Part shown: piece after piece, positions 1 through 10,622 of the stretch
Layout: each line of letters starts with the position of its first letter
Position numbering within the stretch: the first letter of the stretch is position 1
DNA from: Paulinella micropora
Taxonomy: Eukaryota; Cercozoa; Imbricatea; Euglyphida; Paulinellidae
Direction of reading: 5' to 3'
NCBI GenBank assembly: GCA_019918135.1
Contig: WBZZ01006327.1
Coordinates: 117,276 to 181,275 of the forward strand
DNA: 64,000 nucleotides
Translations under genes and position numbers: made by a program
Notes under the pieces: model-generated
What the model was told of the DNA's origin: nothing
The model's input: the letters and a program-made list of their open reading frames with translations, nothing else
The model's database searches: none

Positions 1-2
1 AT

Positions 3-434
3 GAGCTGAGTCTAGCGACGGATCACAAAAAGATGGCCATCGTACATGAGGCACTTGAGGTGTACGTTCACCCCCATGTCATAAGACCGGACGAGCTGTC
101 CTGGACCGACAATGGGGAATCCCAAGTGTGCACTGTCACAGTTCCCACATGCCATTGGGACAAATAGTCTGTTGATGACTTAATTGAGAAGCGAAAGGAG
201 GAAATAATATGTGTCGCACAAAGAAGCCAGTCGTTGGCGAGATTCGCGGAAGGAGTAGGAGCAGATGTCCATATTACTAACGGATACTGTTTCCATGCGA
301 AAGTAGGAGAAGAAAAAAGGGAGGCGTTTGTACCAAGGAGAACGGGGCGAATCCCGGATACTCCACCAGAAACTATTAAAAGTTTTATTACTGATTTCTG
401 GGGTGACGAGCCCACGTGCGCGTTCACTAACTGA
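3..434 (+). pseudogene. Unidentified coding fragment with an in-frame stop
   Basis: One reading frame stays open from the window edge to a stop at 432-434 except for a single TAG at 165-167. The translated stretch is balanced and protein-like, with Trp, Cys and His residues, so it is probably the end of a gene or transposon ORF that begins before the window. I do not recognise the family. It lies on the same strand as the gypsy element that follows and could be part of the same insertion. Confidence 0.3.
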
Positions 435-889
435 AGTGAAGAAATGCTTACGGACTTTATTTGAAAATAATAGCCGTATACTATTATCCTGAGATAAGGG
501 TCATATCTATCAGATAGCCCTTGTTATTGTTTGCCGGTTTATCACCGCAGAGTCTACGGTCGGTTGGTTGATCCGGACATCACTTAAGATAGACTCAAGG
601 AACTAGATGTTCCATAAACAGTCTTTGATGACTTTTAATATCTGATGTCGGAGTAAAGTAGGAAACTGAACTATATTGGTCAGGTTGACTAGAATATATG
701 TAAAGTAGTCCAGTGAAAGTAGGACACTGTAAAGTAGGACACTGTAGGAAAATAATGTTATCAAAAATAATCTAGATTTACCGGAATATATTGGCATTAG
801 TAAGGCAATGTACTAAAGCAATATGGCATTGGTAAATGTATCCGCATGAGGTAAATGGCAATACATGAGGATATTAGAGTTCCACTGGT
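435..889. other. Spacer with a short imperfect tandem repeat
   Basis: No gene is supported here. Around 699-752 the unit GTAAAGTAGGACACT is repeated with small changes. The rest is AT-rich and unremarkable; a retrotransposon LTR might be expected here but I could not define one. Confidence 0.4.
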
Positions 890-1399
890 ATGACATGTAG
901 GCACAACATACAACATATGAATAGATGTATTCTATGGTGTAATATCCTGCCGTATAATGAGAAGGCGATATGGGCGCAGGAGATAAGGGACCGGCTTATT
1001 GATCATCCTATACCGGTACCCTCTCGCAAGCAACAGCTAGTGGTGGCTTGTCGCTTGGGAACTCGTGAGCAGAGCAGTGCATACAAGCGGAAGCTCAGAG
1101 ACCTCGACAAGTTGAAATTGATACCGCAAGCATTCACATGCTTTGATGGTTTCTACACCCGTAAGGCTCCGTTGCAATACGCGAGACTTATTGACATGCT
1201 GGTGGAGCTCGGCAAAGATGATGAGCCGGACGCGGTCACGTATGAAGACGGGCCTAGATGATGTATCGGAAGAGGACTTAGGCTTGGAGGAGGACAGAGA
1301 ACCCCTCAAGCAGACTAAGAAGATGTATGATGAAGATTTCCAAGCGGCGGCGCGGAAAATTTTAGAAGAAGGAGCAGGCACGGAGAGGGAGAAGGAGCT

Positions 1400-2476
1400 T
1401 TTAAAGCCAAATTAGAGGCGAACAAGGAAACTTTCGACCCTCCACATGCAGGTGGTGTCAAGTCTGAGGACTTCACAGCGGTTATTTACAAAATACCGGG
1501 TGCGGAGCAGTCACCGGCACCACGAAGGGCGAACTTGAGTATACATGAGGCGAGGATAGCGGAGGAGCTAGCAAGACAGCTGCTCAATGAGGACTTTATT
1601 GAGAGATCAACATCCTCAATAGTCTCACAACCGAGAATAGTGCCGAAGCCAGGAGGAGAATGGCGCCTGACAGTTAACTATGCTCGTGTTAACAAGGTGC
1701 TGGAGGAAGAAAGAAATCCTCTCCCGACATTAGAAGAAGGAAGGAGAGTACTGCGGAATGCAAAATCTATTCGGTCATTGACCTTAAGAATGGCTTCTGG
1801 CAGATACCACTGAAGGAAAAGTCCAGATGGCTGACTGCGTTTGTGGTGGGTATGGAGATATACCAATGGAAAGTGCTTCCGATGGGCCTCAAGCAAGCCC
1901 CAGGACTCTTTCAGAAGGCGATGCAGAAGATGTTAAGCAGTCAGTACGATGATCTGACAGACGGACGGAGGTTTTATGAGAAAGCGGGGACAGAAAGCGG
2001 GAGAATATGCATTTTGTTATATCGATGACATTATCGTATACTCTAAGACAATGGACGAGCATATCGATCATTTGTCTGATATATTCAGGCGCATCGGAGC
2101 TTTTGGCCTGAAGTGTAATTTGAAGAAGTGTCAACTTGCCAAGACGAGTGTGACATACTTAGGGTACGAGATCTCTCATAACCGAGTCTCGATATCCAAG
2201 GAGAAGAGGGAGGAGATTATGAATCGACCGATACCAAAGAACCGCACTGAATTGCACTCATTCCTTGCGATGGCGCAATATATATACTATAGCCAGTTCA
2301 TACCCGATTGGGGCGCAACACGGGCTAAGTTGCAGAGAATGATTGATTCTGGAGACTTTGAGAAGTGGGATGAAGAGGCTTTGCACGCGTTCCATACGCT
2401 CAAAGATTTTATTTACAAAGACCCGAAGGACGGTGAACTGGTGTTAAAGATGCCCAACTTCACGAAACAATCGTAG
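1400..2476 (+). pseudogene. Ty3/gypsy reverse transcriptase (frameshifted)
   Basis: The RT opens with a typical N-terminal stretch, then RIVPKPGGEWRLTVNY (about 1640-1680), the palm segment WKVLPMGLKQAPGLFQKAM (about 1866-1925) and the catalytic YIDDI (Y-x-D-D) at about 2020-2035, followed by thumb and connection segments up to 2476. These pieces lie in three frames: 1535-1813, 1843-2028 and 1976-2476. The breaks show the gene is inactive. The domain order and the YIDDI box are diagnostic of the LTR-retrotransposon RT family. Confidence 0.85.
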
Positions 2477-2860
2477 TCGATACAGATACATCTAAGTTTG
2501 CGATTGGGGCGGTATTACTACAGCAGGAAGATGAGGAGAAGAAATTACGCCCAATCATGTTTATCAGTAGAAAGTTGTGTGCGGCGGAGAGAAACTATTG
2601 CACAAGGCAAATAGAGGCGTTGGCGGTGGTATGGGCCCTCAAGAGGCTCAGGGAGTATTTGTGGGGAGGACCTCAATTTATTGTCAGAACTGATCATCAT
2701 AACCTGTTATGGTTGATGAATCATGAACAGACGGGACGGCTGGCGCGGTGGCAAGCGTTCTTGTCCTGTTTCGATTTTACAATGGTCCATCTACCGGGGA
2801 AGCGAAATGTGGTCGCTGATAGCCTCTCTAGGCTAGAGAAGTATCGGCGTTGGTGTCCAC
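2467..2860 (+). pseudogene. Ty3/gypsy RNase H domain
   Basis: After a frame change near 2470 the RNase H begins with VVDTDTSKFAIGAVLLQ, which holds the first catalytic Asp. It continues through a ERNYCTRQIEALAVVWALK segment (catalytic Glu), RTDHHNLLWLM (Asp), and ends with LPGKRNVVADSLSR, the classic gypsy RNase H terminus. It belongs to the pol relic and is joined out of frame to the RT upstream. A charged linker of no clear function follows to about 3314. Confidence 0.85.
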
Positions 2861-3314
2861 GGTGGAGATGGAAGACTTGTCCACTGACAAGGTGTACGAG
2901 GTCAGCCACATTGAGGCGATGGGGATGGCCAATTGAGTCCGATATGACCGCACGGGTCTACGGTACAGTCCACAAGGCCCGGATCACGGGATATGTTGTG
3001 AGCTACATACCCAGGAGGACGCTGAGTGGTCCTATGAGGTATATGAAAATGCGAAGGCGAACATGAGAGAGGAAGAGGAGACGCAGGAAGCTTATGCGGA
3101 GCCTCCTCAAGAGCGGAGAAGTGATCTAGACGAGAACCCGGAGAGGATAGGGGTACGGCTAGAAGATGGTACTATCCATGTAGCCTCGCCTATCGCATGG
3201 AGGCAAAAACAGGCTCAAGATCCGGAGTTTAAGGAACTGATACAGTTATATCAGAACCCGGATGAGCTAAAGATGACGAAATATATCAAAGATCAGATGA
3301 AGGAGATGGGATAG

Positions 3315-4721
3315 AGAGATGGTCTCTTGTGGTATAAGGGCCTCCACGGTCGCTATGCGTCACAGCCGGACAAATGGACACTTTGGGTACCGGAGAGTTT
3401 GAGACGATTTATATTTGTCGCTGCCCACAACTGCCCACTTTTGGCACATCCGGGTCGACAACGAACTCATATATTTGTAGCGAGGCGATTCTGGTGGAAA
3501 AAGATGAAGGAGGAGATAGATCAGGCGGTGGATGCATGCATCCCATGCAAGATAAACAAAACACTGCTGAAGGCAAATTTTGGCCTGATCGGCGAATTTC
3601 CTCTTCATGCGGGGATGTTTGAGTTCATACACATTGATTATGTGGGACCATTCCCAGAATCGAAGGAAGGTTACAAATACCTCCTTACTGCTATTGACAG
3701 AGCCACCAATTATGCGTGGATCATCCCTGTCAAAGACGTTACCGGCAAGACGACGGCTGAAGCGCTGATCGATAAAATCATCTCACAGATCGGAGTACCA
3801 AGAAAGATATGTTCTGATCGAGGCTCGGACCTTAATAACGAGGTCATCGACAAACTATCTAAGTATTACGGGATGAAATGGCAATATGTTTCTGCTTATA
3901 ACACATTTGCTGTGAGCAAATGGGAAAGTTAAGCGGGTACACAGACCCCTCAAAGCCTCGCTAAAGATGTATTGCACGAAGAAGGAGAATCAAAGAGCAT
4001 GGGTCGAGGCAGCACCATCATTTGCGTTTGCATTGAACTGTCTACCCTCTACTGCGTTAGGAGGCTCAAAGAGCTCAATCTCACCACATCAGCTGGTATA
4101 TGGACCGTCCGTGAGCCTGATATCCCGACTTCGCTCCTTCACCCAAAAGACACTTGGGCGGATGCGGATGAGTTGTTTGGGCTTAGAGTGAAGATGGAGG
4201 CGGAGCAAATAGTCAGGGCGCATAGAGAGGCGGAGCGCCGAAAGACTGATGCTGAAGGGGTGCGACAAGCGCACTTGGATCAGATCAAATTCCAGGTCGG
4301 GGATATTGTACTATTGTATCATCCTCAGGTCCCGAAGGGAGTCAGCTCTAAGCTGTTCACTCACTGGAAAGGACCTTATCAGATTATGGAACAGACGGGA
4401 CCTCTGAATTACAAGATCAGGGGTAGAGGGAAGGTGCAAATTGAGAATGTACGAAGGCTGATTAAGTATTATCACTTCTTACTGGAAGATGAATCCGTTG
4501 AGGCGTTAAAACGGATGAGGGATGATTTCAAAGAGGTGCCGCGGCACATCCACAAGGAGGCTGGCATAGACCAAGACGATGCTTATCGGGCACCGATAGC
4601 TGAGGAGGAGAGTGAAGAGTACCGACCACTACTGAGAACCTACATGTGTTATATTAATAAGATAGAGCTTTTTTATATTACTGAGAAAGAACTTTTTTTT
4701 TTCAAGAAAAAATTCAATTGA
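3315..4721 (+). pseudogene. Ty3/gypsy integrase with a Glu-to-Lys change
   Basis: The N-terminal zinc finger is visible (H-N-C-P-L-L-A-H then C-I-P-C). The core has Asp in HIDYVGPF and Asp in CSDRGSD. The region of the third catalytic residue (about 3905-3960) reads NGKVKRVHRPLKASLKM in one frame, with Lys where the family has Glu. The frame changes around 3900, 3970 and 4100. The C-terminal part (to 4721) carries the module VGDIVLLYHP and a WKGPYQI box, as in gypsy integrases. The D,D,E triad is therefore destroyed as well as the frame. Confidence 0.8.
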
Positions 4722-5545
4722 CTTTTGCAGGTTTGTGTGTTAACTTGAATGTCCCCGATTATACTAATATTAATACTACGCTTCTGAATCGGAATCACTG
4801 CACCTCTTAGTGAATTACAATAAATCTCAGTAACCTTAATCATTCTACTACTGATCTCAGTCTTCGTCTTCCCTTGCAACTCAGCCGCCTCTACCAGTAT
4901 GCTGCCACACTCTGAGTAGCTACTTATGACTCACGTGACTTTGGTAAAACAGTGCTTGGCGGCCGCCCGCTTACGGTATGTTAATATCATCTTATGCAAA
5001 AAACTTTCAGGCTTCAATTATTAATAAGTTACTCTGATGTATTAAAAGTCGCCAGTTTCGTGGTGAAACTGGGCTTGTGACGGAGGCTTCACAAAATATA
5101 CAAAATTTTAAAATCCTTCGCAAAAACCGTCGTCTGAAGGCTGACGGTGTTACCGGTACTAGTATTAATATCTAGTAAGTTCCATTTTTCACCGGGCCCC
5201 CCTTTTGCCACCGACTGATCTGCCTTCTCGGATGCTTCGTTTCTCCGGGCGGGGCCTCTCTGACTTCTCCACTAGGTCCTTTCTTCCTTCCCTTTCCTTA
5301 TATTCCTCCTTTTCCTCTCAGAGTCTTCCGTTCAAACCCTCTGAGGCTCATTTTGCCTTCTGATTTTCATTTTTCTCTACCGGTAATCGCAAGCAAAATA
5401 TCCGACCACACTCTGACATATATTCGAGTCAATTAGTCAGGTCCATCGGCCTGATGAATCCGTGGCATCAGGCATACAGCTGCATTTATGTTTTCAACAA
5501 AAGATCACTCACCTCAATCGAGTCAACCGATGACTGATCTCATAT
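4722..5545. other. Intergenic stretch, nothing recognised
   Basis: No coding frame, RNA gene or repeat is supported. It includes a pyrimidine-rich part near 5280-5350. It may contain the 3' LTR of the gypsy relic and the 3' flank of the host gene that ends at 5546. Confidence 0.4.
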
Positions 5546-6872
5546 TTACACTTGGTAGGCCTTCTCTTCTTCGAAATAATCGTCGAAGCCAACCACCTTC
5601 TTAAGTGTTGCGAAACTTGGTAATAGCAAAGGAGAGGTGCTGCGATCTTCTGAAAGCGACTCTACGAAACATGCATGCATCATATCATGAACCATGATCG
5701 CTGCTACCATCACTACATTACTTCTTGAGGGCGCTCTTCCTGACAATACTGCCGCAGCTGGTTCTACTACTTCTATGATTGCTGTTGCTGCTACTACCGC
5801 CTCTTCTGCTGCTGCTGGGATTCCATTTGAAGGTGGAAAAAGAGAAAAGGAGCGTACGGAGAGATGCCTGCATGGCCTTGATAGACGCGGACAACAGCGT
5901 GATGGCTCGCACCTGATGACAAGCGTGAGCCAGTGCGACAAAAAGAAAAAATGTTTTTTGTGGCATGCAATCTTCGTGACCGACATGGCGAAACCCATAT
6001 CCTGCAGTTCCTTGGTCGAAAGGATAGGCGTGCTTCCACCTTAATAAGTTACCGTATCACTTAGAGAAACTACAGCTTTCCCATACGAGTTTCAGAAAGA
6101 AACAAGTGATACAGGACCCTCCAGCATATTTGCCATTTTTGGGCCATCCACCTCTTTACCTGCAAAACAGATAACAGATACGGCTGACGTGCTGACAAAC
6201 ATGCCACGATAAACTTCCGCGCAGATACATAGACAGATGGTGATGCTTACAGTATCGCTTCATTTCATGTACACTTTGTGGCGCCTCAAGAAATGTGATG
6301 TCCGCACCCAGCTTTCTGAACTATAACAGACAACCATGATGACTACGTAGAAACATACATACATACATACATAACATACATAACATACATACGAACTGCA
6401 AAATGCTACTTGCCTCAACACAACGAAAGATCGCCTCATCCAAGGATATCACACGCGCATCCGTGCGAGCTAAAATGCAAATGTCCCCTCGGCGTGTGCG
6501 CACCTGTCATGTAAGAAAGATGAGAAATGGAGTCCTCTAGAGCATACAGAAATACATAGAAACATACATACATACATACAGACACACACACATACATACA
6601 TGCATACATACATACATACATACATACATACACAGATACATACACACACATACATACATGCATACATACATACATACACACATACCGTCATGCACACTTA
6701 AAAAACATATGGCTATGAGATTTTTTTTTTCAACCAGTTCGTTCCGGGCATCACAGGCTGCTCGCACTCTGGCAAAGGCCTCGGCACGGTCCACTACCTC
6801 TTTGCCAGCTGCAGAAAAAAAAAACAAGACAAAACCAAAAACAAAAACAAAAACAAAAACAACAAACAACAA

Positions 6873-6909
<37 letters not shown>

Positions 6910-7291
6910 GCTGTCAATTAAAGTTAGGGAGAAAAAAAAAAAAAAAAAAAAAAAAAAAGCACTCCGTCGAGGCACGCATGCTGATCATCTATAAGCAAAA
7001 AGCAACAAGATGTTGCACTAGACTCCATTTAACTCCCGCTACTCGTACTTCTGCTGAAAAATATGACATTTTGAACTTATCAAAGGCACACTTCTACTTC
7101 TACACACAAGCTGAAAGGTGTAGTGCGTGTAATATCTATGGTGACCTACATGCCCACAGCGTTTAGGGGCCTTCTGGTCTTCGATCATGATGGCGGCAAG
7201 GCCTAGACAACAGTCACACAAGAGCAATCCAGATCTAGAAGAATTCTTACTCCGTGTTTGCATATTACTTTGGCCTGCACGAGTGCGCGTG

Positions 7292-7324
<33 letters not shown>

Positions 7325-7883
7325 TAGAGAATCAGACCAGCTTGCTGGTAGGCCTTGACCGTCCTCTTTACACTGACACAGTTGCCATAACCTGTGTCCC
7401 CATCGCCTGCCACAACCAAACATGACATGACATTATCCATTATTGAGCAGATGAGGCGACTTCCCTGGTATGGAGATTGTACGGATTAGATGGGCATCAT
7501 AAAAATCACATGCTAGTACATTATATGTCTGTGATAGTCGAGGAGTGGCACCGATGACAGGAATCTCCGGTACTGCAGCTGCGATCACCGAGGCAGACTG
7601 CCGCATCTCCTCCAGGCTGCAACCACACACAGAGAAACGAGACATGCACACAAATATTCATACGTGCTGTCATTGCACTCGAGAACAGGAAAACCGACAG
7701 AGCAACGATGATTGCATATACATGAATGTATGCACATGTATGTACGCTTGAATGTGCGCAGTGTATGTATGTACATACATCTCCCGCATGTTTAGTCCGA
7801 CCCCAACTTTAGCTCCTCGTCGCCATTTCCTCTCTGAATCTCTCTCTCTCTCTCTCTCTTTCTCACTCTTCTCTCTCTTTCTC

Positions 7884-7965
<82 letters not shown>

Positions 7966-8869
7966 AACTCTCTCTCTCTCTCTATATATATATGTATGTA
8001 TATATATATATATATCTGTCTCTCCACCTCTACTTGTCAACAGATATGCAAGCGGCGTACGAGACGAGTTGGCAGTCGGGAAAGCCTCGAGATGCACTGA
8101 CTGAAAACCCGCTCATAAATGTTATCTGGAAACCTAAATGTTTCAGAATCAAGAAAACAGGTATAGATAAATGTACAGTTATATTTGATTTTTGAAATTT
8201 ATTTATTTATTTATTTATTATTTATTTATTTATTTGTTTGTTTACTTTCCCCCCCCCCCCCAGTAAGCAAGGTTGTAGAAGAAAAATAGAGAAAGACGTA
8301 AAGACAAACTTTTTTTTTTAGTCAATTATATTTGAGACCAGCGTCGCGGACCAGCCTTGCCGTCAGCCCGTCCCAGCAACAGGGCACAACCAAACATTTT
8401 CCGGCTGATAACAGATCGCGGAGCTTTGCCTGACAATTTACAAACGTCCTGCTGTATCATCTGGTCTTTTGGGGGGGGGGGGGGGGGGGCTTTGAAAGAA
8501 GCAAATAAGCAGAAAAGCATATATGAGTGTGCGTGTTTGTGTGTGTTCGTGTGTGTGTGTGTGTGTGTGTGTGCGTGTCCGTGTGTGCGTGTGTGCGTGT
8601 GTGCCAAGTACGGCAGGTGTAACGATGCCTTGCTCAGCACCACTGCACTGTTTCGAATCCTGCCTCCACACCAGAAGCATATCAGACAGCGAAAGGTAAG
8701 TGATCGGGCCTACCGGCGAGTGTAAATTCGGCACGCTTGGTGGCCTAAGTGCTGCCGCTCCACCGCGTCGCCTTCCCCCACTCTTACTGCTGTCCGTGTT
8801 GCTATTAACCTTGTTGCTGGCCCCTCGCCTTCGCTTGCGAGGCGGTAGAGGAGGACCTTCGTCACTCAT
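5546..8869 (-). CDS. Isocitrate lyase / PEP mutase superfamily enzyme, 13 exons
   Basis: I assembled this gene from the minus strand. Exons, 5' to 3': 8714-8869, 8339-8429, 8034-8133, 7552-7616, 7338-7406, 7146-7202, 6735-6808, 6414-6503, 6251-6320, 6118-6159, 5981-6039, 5798-5912, 5546-5649. They total 1092 bp (363 residues plus stop) with all splice phases agreeing. Introns are GT-AG except the one at 6321-6413, which is GC-AG. Family hallmarks appear in order: WDGLTARL, SGFSVSASRGFPD, GDGDTGYGN (Mg-binding), EDQKAPKRCGH (catalytic Cys loop), ILARTDAR, GADITFLEAP, GPKMANMLEGGSTP, LLSASIKAMQ and a VGFDDYFEEE C-terminus. The first exon adds a basic, disordered 52-residue extension. The fold acts on C-C or C-P bonds of 2-oxoacid-type substrates (2-methylisocitrate lyase or oxaloacetate hydrolase-like); the exact substrate cannot be read here. 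The last splice, into exon 13, is the least certain. Confidence 0.9.
6355..6680. repeat. (CATA)n microsatellites in two introns
   Basis: CATA tetranucleotide runs at about 6355-6395 and 6560-6680 fall inside introns 6321-6413 and 6504-6734 of the gene at 5546-8869. They create long Tyr/Val/Cys/Met-rich spurious frames on the minus strand that should not be annotated. Confidence 0.9.
6865..7321. repeat. Poly(A) tracts in introns
   Basis: Long A runs at about 6873-6908, 6935-6957 and 7291-7321 lie in introns 6809-7145 and 7203-7337. On the transcribed strand they are poly(U), just upstream of 3' splice sites, so they may serve as oversized polypyrimidine tracts. Confidence 0.85.
7837..8015. 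repeat. (CT)n and (TA)n microsatellite in an intron
   Basis: A CT-dinucleotide run passes into (TA)n with a few GTATG interruptions. It sits within intron 7617-8033. Confidence 0.9.
8197..8604. repeat. (TTTA)n, poly(C), poly(G) and (GT)n tracts in introns
   Basis: TTTA repeats (about 8197-8245) and a C run (about 8250-8262) lie in intron 8134-8338. A G run (about 8470-8489) and a GT array (about 8527-8604) lie in intron 8430-8713. Homopolymers like these are prone to assembly error. Confidence 0.85.
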
Positions 8870-9606
8870 GCTCAGCAAAACCTGTGTGTATGACAGAGAC
8901 AATGTCAGGTTGCATAGACGTAATAGGGAAGCAAACATAGCCATGCATGCTTTCTGCATACTTAAACCCGCGTGCATGCGTACAAGCATGTCCTGGTTTA
9001 AATTTTTTAAAAAGCTTTGTTGTTCGTGCAGTAAGCTCTGGATATACCCACAGATAGAGATAGATAGGAAAAAAAATTTCCCAAATTGAGCAGAAATACA
9101 TAAGCCATCCATCCATCCATCCATCTATCCATCCATCCATCCATCAGTACTTCCATCCACATGTACATACATCCGTAAATACATGCATACATGCATGCAT
9201 GCATGAAAATATGCGTCTGCACATGAGTACTCACATGTCCCCGTCTACTTATTCATTCGCCCATCCATCGGAGACGTCGACTATCCTCCTATATCGCTGA
9301 GCAAAGATGCCTAGCTTGGGTACAGATCGCAACTTAAACCCGACATAAGTAAATAACCGGCAACGATTACATCCAGACTCAAAATTTCCATAAACTAAAC
9401 AGGATGCGTCCGCAGTGTTTCATCACAAACTTCTTAGGGAAGTAGGGCCGGTCCAAAAGACTGATTCGGAAGAAGAAGGGCATCCGTAAAGGAATCCAGG
9501 GCATTCTGGCTATAGCCTGCCAATTCCATTTTGGTGACAGCGGACAGCGGGGAGATATTCCCAAAAGGTGTGCTTTTCCCAAAAGCTGAGCTTTTCTGCC
9601 ACTTTT
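8870..9606. other. Intergenic region between host gene and Polinton, with (CCAT)n
   Basis: This holds the 5' flank of the host gene and a CCAT tetranucleotide array at about 9105-9145 followed by CATA/CATG repeats to about 9205. The last 60 bases before the insertion repeat the words TTCCC and AAAAG. No gene is supported. Confidence 0.5.
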
Positions 9607-9612
9607 CCCTGG
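9607..9612. repeat. Left target-site duplication CCCTGG
   Basis: CCCTGG immediately precedes the left inverted repeat and is repeated exactly at 30852-30857 after the right one. Polintons/Mavericks are known to make 6 bp duplications. Confidence 0.9.
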
Positions 9613-9759
9613 AGAAGATGATTACCCTTTTCGCGCAGGTATTTTTCAAGCAAAATACCAGCCCGAAAAAGGTCTTTTAGGACCAAATCTCCAAAAATCA
9701 GCAAACAAGAAGAAATCAAGTAGACAGCTAACGACGAAGGAGATAAATCAAAAAGGAAG
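9613..9759. repeat. Left terminal inverted repeat (147 bp)
   Basis: This matches the reverse complement of 30705-30851 at 146 of 147 positions by direct reading; the single difference is in an A/G run (GAAAAAGG versus GAAAAGGG). It begins with 5'-AG, typical of Polinton ends. Confidence 0.95.
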
Positions 9760-9816
9760 CGGAATTTAAATATTTATCATTTAATTAATTATCATTTAAA
9801 AAATATAATTCTAACT

Positions 9817-9824
9817 ATATAAAA
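9817..9824 (+). promoter_or_regulatory. TATA-type box upstream of the HIRAN gene
   Basis: TATATAAA lies about 17 bases before the ATG at 9841. Similar TATATA words sit upstream of most genes of this element. Confidence 0.45.
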
Positions 9825-9840
9825 AAAGATTGCGAAGCAT

Positions 9841-10137
9841 ATGCCAACATTATCAACAAAAGTAGTCGGGGTAACATTTGGAGGAAGACAGAAAAATTTG
9901 TTATATCCAAAAAGCAAACCTCTAATCAAAGTTTTCATAGTTCCTGAACCAGAAAATAAATTTGATAAAAATGCTATTAGGGTGGAAACAGAAGAAGGAA
10001 GACAGTTAGGATATATAGGAAAATACACTGCGGAAACTTTATCCAAAAAGATAACAAAAAAGCAACAAGTTTCTTATAAAATATATGGTGGCGGGTTAGG
10101 TAAAAATTACGGAATGGAAATTACAATCTCGTTATAA
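9841..10137 (+). CDS. HIRAN-domain protein
   Basis: The 98-residue protein is essentially one HIRAN domain. Visible signatures are VVGVTFGGRQ near the start, VPEPENKFDKNAIRVE in the middle (the E-P-x-N-x-x-D-x-N-A-I-x-V pattern) and LGYIGKY. HIRAN domains bind single-stranded or 3'-end DNA, best known from HLTF-type helicases and from stand-alone phage and viral proteins. It is the first gene inside the left repeat, so it may act in processing or protecting replication intermediates or the element ends; that role is inference. The start is the first ATG after the TATA-like box. Confidence 0.85.
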   Translation: MPTLSTKVVGVTFGGRQKNLLYPKSKPLIKVFIVPEPENKFDKNAIRVETEEGRQLGYIGKYTAETLSKKITKKQQVSYKIYGGGLGKNYGMEITISL

Positions 10138-10221
10138 CATAGGAGGTAAGGAGGTAATATTTAATTTTTCATTTATATACTTATGATTATTATTATATAA
10201 CAGTTTTGGTTTTGGTGAAAT

Positions 10222-10476
10222 ATGCAATCACAAAGCGGACCAGTCGGCAGTGTAAAGTTAGGGCGACCTGCTAAATATAAATCTGTTGAAGAAAAGAAAA
10301 AAGCTCATTATGAGGCTTCAAGAAGATATGTCTTAAAAAATCCAGAAATGTATAGAAAGGCGGGAGTTTCATATTACGAAAGGAATAAAGAAGCCATATC
10401 GGCGAGGCGGAAGAAGCGATATGCTATGAAAAAGAAACAAAAAATGGAAAGTGTTGTAGAAGTTGAAATACAGTAA
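10222..10476 (+). CDS. Small basic protein with a GRPxKY motif
   Basis: It has 84 residues and is very rich in Lys and Arg. Near the N-terminus is GRPAKYKS, similar to an AT-hook core, followed by two helical repeats of the pattern KAHYEASRRY and KAGVSYYERNKEA. Such short basic proteins recur in large algal viruses, but I know no proven function. DNA binding is the obvious guess. The start codon follows GGTTTTGGTGAAAT, a word also found just before the fibre start codon. Confidence 0.6.
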   Translation: MQSQSGPVGSVKLGRPAKYKSVEEKKKAHYEASRRYVLKNPEMYRKAGVSYYERNKEAISARRKKRYAMKKKQKMESVVEVEIQ

Positions 10477-10622
10477 AACTAATTACCCTTACAATTAATT
10501 TAATTTTTTCCCAATAAATTTTTTTTTACATTTATATAATTATCATCTAAACAAATAACACAAGTATAATATAAATCATTGGGATTAATACCAAACTAAA
10601 AAATCTATTCCACAATATACCT

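Larger units (their letters stand above)
890..4721 (+). mobile_element. Decayed Ty3/gypsy LTR retrotransposon (pol region)
   Basis: Reading along the plus strand gives the gypsy order reverse transcriptase, RNase H, zinc-binding integrase, integrase C-terminal domain. Each domain is recognisable, but the frame changes at least six times. Open pieces upstream of the RT (890-1415) have no clear match and may be gag remains. Flanking LTRs were not identified. The element is a fossil and cannot encode working proteins. The integrase-after-RNase H order separates it from the copia elements at the other end of the window. Confidence 0.85.

Noticed and set aside
6321..6917. Long minus-strand frames made of Tyr, Val, Cys and Met
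   Set aside because: They are translations of (CATA)n and poly(A) tracts lying in introns of the gene at 5546-8869.
7752..8195. Plus-strand Ser/Leu-rich ORF
   Set aside because: It is the translation of a (CT)n microsatellite in an intron; the true exons are on the minus strand.
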